Shown here one piece after another: positions 7,134-8,423 of a stretch of 8,423 nucleotides of DNA (the stretch's first letter is position 1; the number at the start of each line of letters is the position of its first letter). A program made the position numbers and the translations under genes. The notes below the pieces were generated by a model. That model made no database searches, was not told the origin of the DNA, and worked only from the letters and a program-made list of their open reading frames with translations. Location: positions 1-8,423 of the forward strand of contig WBUV01000115.1 in assembly GCA_008933525.1 (NCBI GenBank), in the 5' to 3' direction. The DNA comes from Bacteroidales bacterium. GTDB lineage: Bacteria; Bacteroidota; Bacteroidia; Bacteroidales; Tenuifilaceae.

Positions 7134-7961
7134 TTATGCGTTAAGTGATACACGTTTAAAAGCCACAACTTTTAAGTCTTTATCAATACTTTGAAGGTAC
7201 TGACGAATTGTTTGCTTGTTATCCTTAACGAAATCTTGATTCATAAGAGTGCTCTCCTTGAAGAATTTCTGAAGTTTACCTTCAGCAATCTTATCGAGCA
7301 TATTTTCTGGTTTGCCTTCCAAACGAGCTTGCTCACGACCAATTTCAAATTCCTTCTTCTTAACATCTTCGGGAACATCATCTTTATCGATTGAAACTGG
7401 GCTCATAGCGGCAATTTGCATAGCAATATCCTTGCCTGATTGCAAATCGATAACCTTGTTAAAACCTACCATAGTGGCAAGTTTGTTGCCTGGGTGGATG
7501 TAAGGAACAACAAATGCGGCATCTATTTGATCGTAGTACGATAAATCAACCTTCTCGCCAGTTACACCTGAGAACTCAGCAACCATGTCGGAGATTTTTC
7601 TTCCGTCAATGGTAATATCCTTAAGAGCATCAAGGTTTGCAGGAGCTTTTTCAAGGGCAATATCTAGAATTTTTTGGGTGAAACCCACGAAATCTGCATT
7701 CTTTGCAACAAAGTCAGTTTCACAGTTTAACACCACCATTGCACCACGGGTTGCATTTGCGTTTACCTTTGATAAACCAGCACCCTCGCCAGCTTCTCTG
7801 CCAGCACGTTTGGTTGCAATCGCTTTTCCGCGTTCGCGGATTACTTCAATCGCTTTATCGATATCGCCATTTGCCTCAACCAATGCATTTTTGCAGTCCA
7901 TCATACCTGCACCGGTCAATTTTCTTAGTTTGGCAACATCAGCAGCTGTTACTTCGGCCAT
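7134..7961 (-). CDS. tsf: Translation elongation factor Ts
   Basis: EF-Ts is the cytoplasmic nucleotide exchange factor that releases GDP from EF-Tu so that it can be recharged with GTP. At 275 residues it is a normal bacterial length. The N-terminal UBA-like domain (about 5-45) contains LRKLTGAGMMDCKNAL, and the TDFVAKN signature is at 82-88; Asp83 and Phe84 match the Asp80-Phe81 pair of Escherichia coli EF-Ts that contacts EF-Tu. YIHPGNKLATMVGF (154-167) and AMQIAAMSP (180-188) are core landmarks, and GKPENMLDKIAEGKL (216-230) marks the C-terminal module. The ATG at 7959-7961 gives the expected MAEVTAADV start and is preceded by an A-rich stretch (AATATAAAA) rather than a Shine-Dalgarno, as is usual in Bacteroidota. 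It follows rpsB by 24 bp and is almost certainly cotranscribed with it; a terminator lies just downstream. Nothing is odd about the protein. Confidence 0.98.
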   Translation of the reverse strand: MAEVTAADVAKLRKLTGAGMMDCKNALVEANGDIDKAIEVIRERGKAIATKRAGREAGEGAGLSKVNANATRGAMVVLNCETDFVAKNADFVGFTQKILDIALEKAPANLDALKDITIDGRKISDMVAEFSGVTGEKVDLSYYDQIDAAFVVPYIHPGNKLATMVGFNKVIDLQSGKDIAMQIAAMSPVSIDKDDVPEDVKKKEFEIGREQARLEGKPENMLDKIAEGKLQKFFKESTLMNQDFVKDNKQTIRQYLQSIDKDLKVVAFKRVSLNA

Positions 7962-7985
7962 TTTTATATTCGTTTAAAGTAAATA

Positions 7986-8423
7986 CTATTCGTCATCTTC
8001 GCTATCAGCAGCGCTGTCGTCAGCGTCTTCAACCTTTGCTACTTCTGCATCATCGGCTTTTTTAGCGCCTTTGCGAGCACGAGTTTTGGTTGTTTCGTCT
8101 TTTTTCTCTTTTGCTGCTGGTTCTTTTTCCTTTTCAGCTTTTCTTTCCTCTAAACCTTCCTCAATTGCTTTCGACATAACGTCAACAATAAGAGCGATAG
8201 ATTTTGAAGCATCGTCGTTAGCTGGTATTACAAAGTCAATTGGAGTAGGATCACAACAGGTATCAACCATTGCAAATACCGGGATATTTAATCTTTTAGC
8301 TTCGTGTACGGCGATGTACTCTTTCTGAACGTCCACTACGAATAGCGCAGCAGGAAGTCTGTTAAGATCAGAAATAGAACCTAAGTTTTTCTCTAACTTA
8401 GCACGTTGACGAGAAATTTGAAG
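7986..8423 (-). CDS. rpsB: 30S ribosomal protein S2 (5' partial)
   Basis: S2 sits on the 30S subunit between head and body. The frame is open to the right window edge and begins in phase at 8423 with LQISRQRAKLEKNLG, so the GTG at 8334-8336 is an internal Val codon; roughly the first 130-140 residues lie outside. The visible 145 residues include LPAALFVVDVQKEYIAVHEA, IPVFAMVDTCCDP and FVIPANDDASKSI, all diagnostic for S2 (compare LPDALFV, IPVFAIVDTNSDP and IPGNDDA in E. coli). The S2 body ends near EEGL; a low-complexity tail of 54 residues follows (7989-8150), first Lys/Glu-rich, then basic (TKTRARKGAKK), then acidic to DSEDDE. It is the first gene of the rpsB-tsf pair in this window; in Bacteroidota rplM and rpsI often precede it, which cannot be seen here. 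Confidence 0.98.
   Translation of the reverse strand, partial: LQISRQRAKLEKNLGSISDLNRLPAALFVVDVQKEYIAVHEAKRLNIPVFAMVDTCCDPTPIDFVIPANDDASKSIALIVDVMSKAIEEGLEERKAEKEKEPAAKEKKDETTKTRARKGAKKADDAEVAKVEDADDSAADSEDDE

Noticed and set aside
7585..8065. Two long + strand frames opposite tsf and rpsB (130 and 120 codons)
   Set aside because: They are antisense shadows of two highly conserved genes, show low-complexity composition and resemble no family.
8334..8336. GTG as start codon of rpsB
   Set aside because: It lies inside the conserved ALFVVDVQKEY segment of S2; codons upstream to 8423 continue the family sequence.
1..8423. Mobile element, CRISPR array or defence system
   Set aside because: There are no terminal inverted repeats, transposase or integrase motifs, spaced direct repeats or defence-type domains; all open frames are accounted for.

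Overview
The window looks like a piece of a Bacteroidota chromosome, most likely from the Bacteroidales/Marinilabiliales side or a relative. Two large secreted proteins end in type A sorting domains of the type IX secretion system (T9SS), a system confined to this phylum. Start regions are A-rich rather than carrying strong Shine-Dalgarno sequences, base composition is fairly AT-rich, and rpsB carries a long charged tail. I cannot name the genus.

Layout from left to right. Positions 1-2725 (+) hold most of a secreted sortilin/BNR-type beta-propeller protein, cut at its 5' end by the window edge. A perfect 17-bp hairpin at 2743-2781 lies between it and a convergent gene. That gene, 2800-4140 (-), encodes a secreted zinc-dependent phospholipase C / S1-P1 nuclease superfamily enzyme. 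Upstream of it on the same strand, and separated by an intrinsic terminator at 4210-4243, is a multidomain M6 (immune inhibitor A-like) metalloprotease at 4265-6892 (-). A 241-bp gap follows, holding the protease leader and the terminator of the next operon. The right end is the housekeeping pair rpsB-tsf (-): ribosomal protein S2 (5' part outside the window) and elongation factor Ts.

The left 6.9 kb encodes three exported proteins: two T9SS cargos and one Sec-exported phospholipase-like enzyme with no sorting domain. They could act together in digesting proteins and lipids or nucleic acids outside the cytoplasm, but each gene appears to have its own terminator, so they are neighbours rather than a demonstrated operon. 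The right 1.3 kb is a standard translation operon. I see no RNA gene, CRISPR array, insertion sequence, prophage or defence system. I found no convincing new system; the points most worth a second look are the unusual architecture of the phospholipase-like protein and the small elements in the 6893-7133 gap.
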